Assembly (NCBI GenBank): GCA_945947925.1
Contig: CAMEZU010000069.1
Location: forward strand, 1 to 8,256
Direction of reading: 5' to 3'
DNA: 8,256 nucleotides
From: an uncultured Verrucomicrobiota bacterium
Lineage (GTDB): Bacteria; Verrucomicrobiota; Kiritimatiellia; RFP12; UBA1067
This document shows positions 7,027 to 8,256 of this stretch, in pieces; position 1 is the stretch's first letter, and each line of letters opens with the position of its first letter. The notes beneath the pieces are model-generated. The model made no database searches. It saw nothing but the letters and a program-made list of their open reading frames with translations, and had not been told where the DNA came from. A program made the translations under genes and the position numbers.

Positions 7027-7059
7027 TCTCATTGGTCCTCCTATGTGACCATTGAGAAC
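7025..7059. promoter_or_regulatory. Operator-like inverted repeat upstream of GH43
   Basis: GTTCTCATTGGT (7025-7036) and ACCATTGAGAAC (7048-7059) are inverted copies with 11 of 12 positions paired (T7032-T7052 mismatch) and an 11-nt loop. The dyad overlaps the -10 and start region of the distal candidate promoter. It may bind a dimeric regulator or fold in the leader RNA. It could also be a second mobile palindrome. Confidence 0.5.
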
Positions 7060-7066
7060 ACTGTCA

Positions 7067-7083
7067 TCAAGATCCTCAAGATC
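7067..7083. repeat. Tandem 8-bp direct repeat TCAAGATC
   Basis: TCAAGATC occurs at 7067-7074 and 7076-7083, with a 9-bp period. The pair lies about 31-47 bp upstream of the extended -10 at 7111-7119, a position suited to an activator site. No regulator is known. Confidence 0.35.
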
Positions 7084-7110
7084 ACGGCATCCCAAAACTC
7101 TACTGAAATT

Positions 7111-7119
7111 TGCTATAAT
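7111..7119 (+). promoter_or_regulatory. Candidate proximal extended -10 promoter of GH43
   Basis: TGCTATAAT is a perfect extended -10 element (TGn followed by TATAAT). No good -35 box lies 16-18 bp upstream, which is normal for extended -10 promoters or those needing an activator. The start would be near 7126, with a leader of about 39 nt before ATG 7165. Confidence 0.5.
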
Positions 7120-7164
7120 CTGCCCACATCTTGCAGAGATATCATTCAACAGAAAGTTTTGGAC

Positions 7165-8148
7165 ATGAAAAAGCTGATACACTCCCTGTTCTCATTGACG
7201 GTTCTTGTGACCTTGGGCGTACATGCGGAACCTGCAAAGACCTGGACCCGTGACGAATTCCGGATCCGCGACCCCTTCGTCCTTCCAGATGGCGACACCT
7301 ACTACCTCTACGAATCGAAGCCATGGTCCGGCGGCAAGGGCGTCGCCGTGCGCACCTCGAAGGATCTCGACCACTGGACGGACAAGGAGATGGTCCTCCA
7401 GCTGCCGCCCGACGTAAAGAACACCGCCGTCTGGGCTCCTGAAGTCCACAAATACGACGGCGCCTATTGGCTCTTCACGACGCTGACCTTTGATCCCGTG
7501 AAACCCGATGCCAAAGACGCACCCTCCTATCTGAAGCCGATTCAGCCGATGCTTGAGCAGGGATTCAAGGGCGGGAACCTGCAGCCGCGCGGTGTGTGGG
7601 TGTTCCGCAGCAAGAGTCCCAAGGGTCCCTTCAAGCCCGTGAAGATGGGATCGGTGACTCCCGCCGAGTGGATGTGCCTCGACGGCACGCTCTGGGTCGA
7701 AGACGGCGTGCCGTGGATGGTGTTCTGCCACGAGTGGTGCCAGACGGGCAACGGCCGCATGATGGCGGCCCCGATGAGCAAGGACCTCTCCCGCTTCACG
7801 GCCGAGCCGATTGAACTCTTCCGCGCGGCCTGCATTCCCGGCGCCGGCCACGTCACGGACGGTCCCTTCCTGATGAAGCCGAAGAGCTCGGGACTGCGCA
7901 TGATCTGGAGCAACTTCCTCGCAGGCAACGGCTACTGCGTGCTGCAGTGCCAGTCCAAGAGCGGCAAGATCACGGGTCCCTGGCACATGCACACTCCGCT
8001 CTACACGCGCGATGGCGGCCACGGCATGATCTTCCAGCGCCACGACGGGCAGATGATGCTCTCCCTCCACCAGCCCAACTCGAAGAACGAACGCATGAAA
8101 CTCTATCCGCTCCAAGTCACCTGTGAGGGATTCTCCCGATGCGACTGA
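7165..8148 (+). CDS. Secreted GH43 family glycoside hydrolase
   Basis: 327 residues from ATG 7165. That start gives a clean signal peptide (KK, hydrophobic core, cleavage after VHA at A21). A GTG at 7045 in the same frame would add 40 residues that read through a dyad and a candidate promoter, so it is rejected. The weak AGAAAG at 7151-7156 is the only Shine-Dalgarno. The protein is a single five-bladed propeller domain of normal GH43 length. IRDPFV gives the base D36, WAPEVHKYDG (90-99) is conserved, LDGTLW gives the pKa-modulating D173, and DGGHGMIF has the conserved H286. The usual general-acid Glu is Asp (VTDGPFL, D232). I recall this Asp in some GH43 subgroups, so it need not mean inactivity. 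GH43 enzymes are inverting arabinosidases, xylosidases or galactosidases; the substrate here is undetermined. It has its own promoter region and may be regulated apart from GH2. Confidence 0.88.
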   Translation: MKKLIHSLFSLTVLVTLGVHAEPAKTWTRDEFRIRDPFVLPDGDTYYLYESKPWSGGKGVAVRTSKDLDHWTDKEMVLQLPPDVKNTAVWAPEVHKYDGAYWLFTTLTFDPVKPDAKDAPSYLKPIQPMLEQGFKGGNLQPRGVWVFRSKSPKGPFKPVKMGSVTPAEWMCLDGTLWVEDGVPWMVFCHEWCQTGNGRMMAAPMSKDLSRFTAEPIELFRAACIPGAGHVTDGPFLMKPKSSGLRMIWSNFLAGNGYCVLQCQSKSGKITGPWHMHTPLYTRDGGHGMIFQRHDGQMMLSLHQPNSKNERMKLYPLQVTCEGFSRCD

Positions 8149-8156
8149 GACCCGTT

Positions 8157-8202
8157 GGGACCTGGACCGAGAAGAGTCCCTAATGGTAGTGGGACCGAGA
8201 AG
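8157..8202. repeat. Direct repeats around a small hairpin with a REP-like loop
   Basis: GGACCGAGAAG occurs at 8164-8174 and 8192-8202. Between and partly within them GTCCC (8176-8180) pairs with GGGAC (8191-8195) around the loop TAATGGTAGT. Read on the minus strand, the core CACTACCATTAGGGAC closely matches CACCACCATTAGGAC in the loop of the 6911-6967 hairpin. GGGAC at 8157-8161 can compete for pairing with GTCCC at 8176-8180. It may be a decayed relative of the REP-like element or the GH43 transcript end. Confidence 0.45.
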
Positions 8203-8215
8203 GGTGTAGAGTAGA

Positions 8216-8242
8216 GCGGGACGCCCCGTGGGGAACGCCCGC
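8216..8242 (+). terminator. GC-rich hairpin downstream of GH43, possible terminator
   Basis: GCGGG (8216-8220) pairs with CCCGC (8238-8242), and CCCC (8224-8227) with GGGG (8230-8233), with an internal loop between the stems and a very tight apical loop. No T-tract follows. The remaining bases to the window end show no gene. Confidence 0.3.
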
Positions 8243-8256
8243 CCCCTCATCGAACC

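Noticed and set aside
7045..7164. Upstream GTG start extending GH43 by 40 residues
   Set aside because: The extension would bury the signal peptide and reads through a dyad and an extended -10 element; ATG 7165 gives a normal signal peptide.
6940..7182. Minus-strand small frame, including AGGAGG followed after 4 nt by ATG near 7030
   Set aside because: The Shine-Dalgarno spacing is short, the ATG-started peptide is only 30 residues and stops inside the REP-like hairpin, and no family resemblance was seen. It could be a remnant of a mobile gene, but I cannot support that.
7192..8250. Long minus-strand open frame opposite GH43
   Set aside because: Antisense shadow of the GH43 gene, with no family signature and no start signals.

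Overview
The window is a stretch of a G+C-rich bacterial chromosome carrying only plus-strand genes. It holds the 3' end of an FGE-sulfatase (SUMF1) domain gene followed by four complete secreted glycoside hydrolases: a GH71/GH99-like protein with a C-terminal LamG-like domain, a GH27 alpha-galactosidase-type enzyme with a CBM35/CBM6-like tail, a compact GH2 enzyme and a GH43 enzyme. All four complete proteins begin with an apparent Sec signal peptide. Dense runs of secreted glycosidases next to SUMF1-domain proteins are typical of polysaccharide-degrading members of the PVC group. Kiritimatiellota is my best guess, but no marker gene is present, so this is inference from style only.

Layout. 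Positions 2-343 (SUMF1 domain) and 340-3027 (GH71-like) overlap by ATGA and are probably translationally coupled. A 165-bp gap carries GC hairpins, then a good sigma70-type promoter (TTGTCA, 17 bp, TAATAT) and a strong ribosome binding site for GH27 (3193-5010). GH2 (5076-6881) follows after 65 bp containing one hairpin and probably belongs to the same transcript. A 283-bp gap, the most structured non-coding stretch, holds a 57-nt REP-like hairpin, a tandem 15-bp repeat, two candidate promoters and an operator-like dyad. GH43 follows, best started at 7165. The last 108 bp carry direct repeats, a small hairpin whose loop repeats the loop of the large hairpin in inverse orientation, and another GC hairpin.

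Working together. The enzymes would act outside the cytoplasm on a branched glycan. The GH71/99-like protein may cut an alpha-linked backbone, while GH27 (alpha-galactose or a related sugar), GH2 (a beta-linked sugar) and GH43 (arabinose, xylose or similar) would trim side chains. There is no transporter, regulator or sulfatase in view, so the substrate cannot be named. The most unusual signals are the REP-like element pair, the dyad overlapping a GH43 promoter, and substitutions at key positions of the SUMF1 and GH43 domains. I did not find a convincing new multi-gene system.
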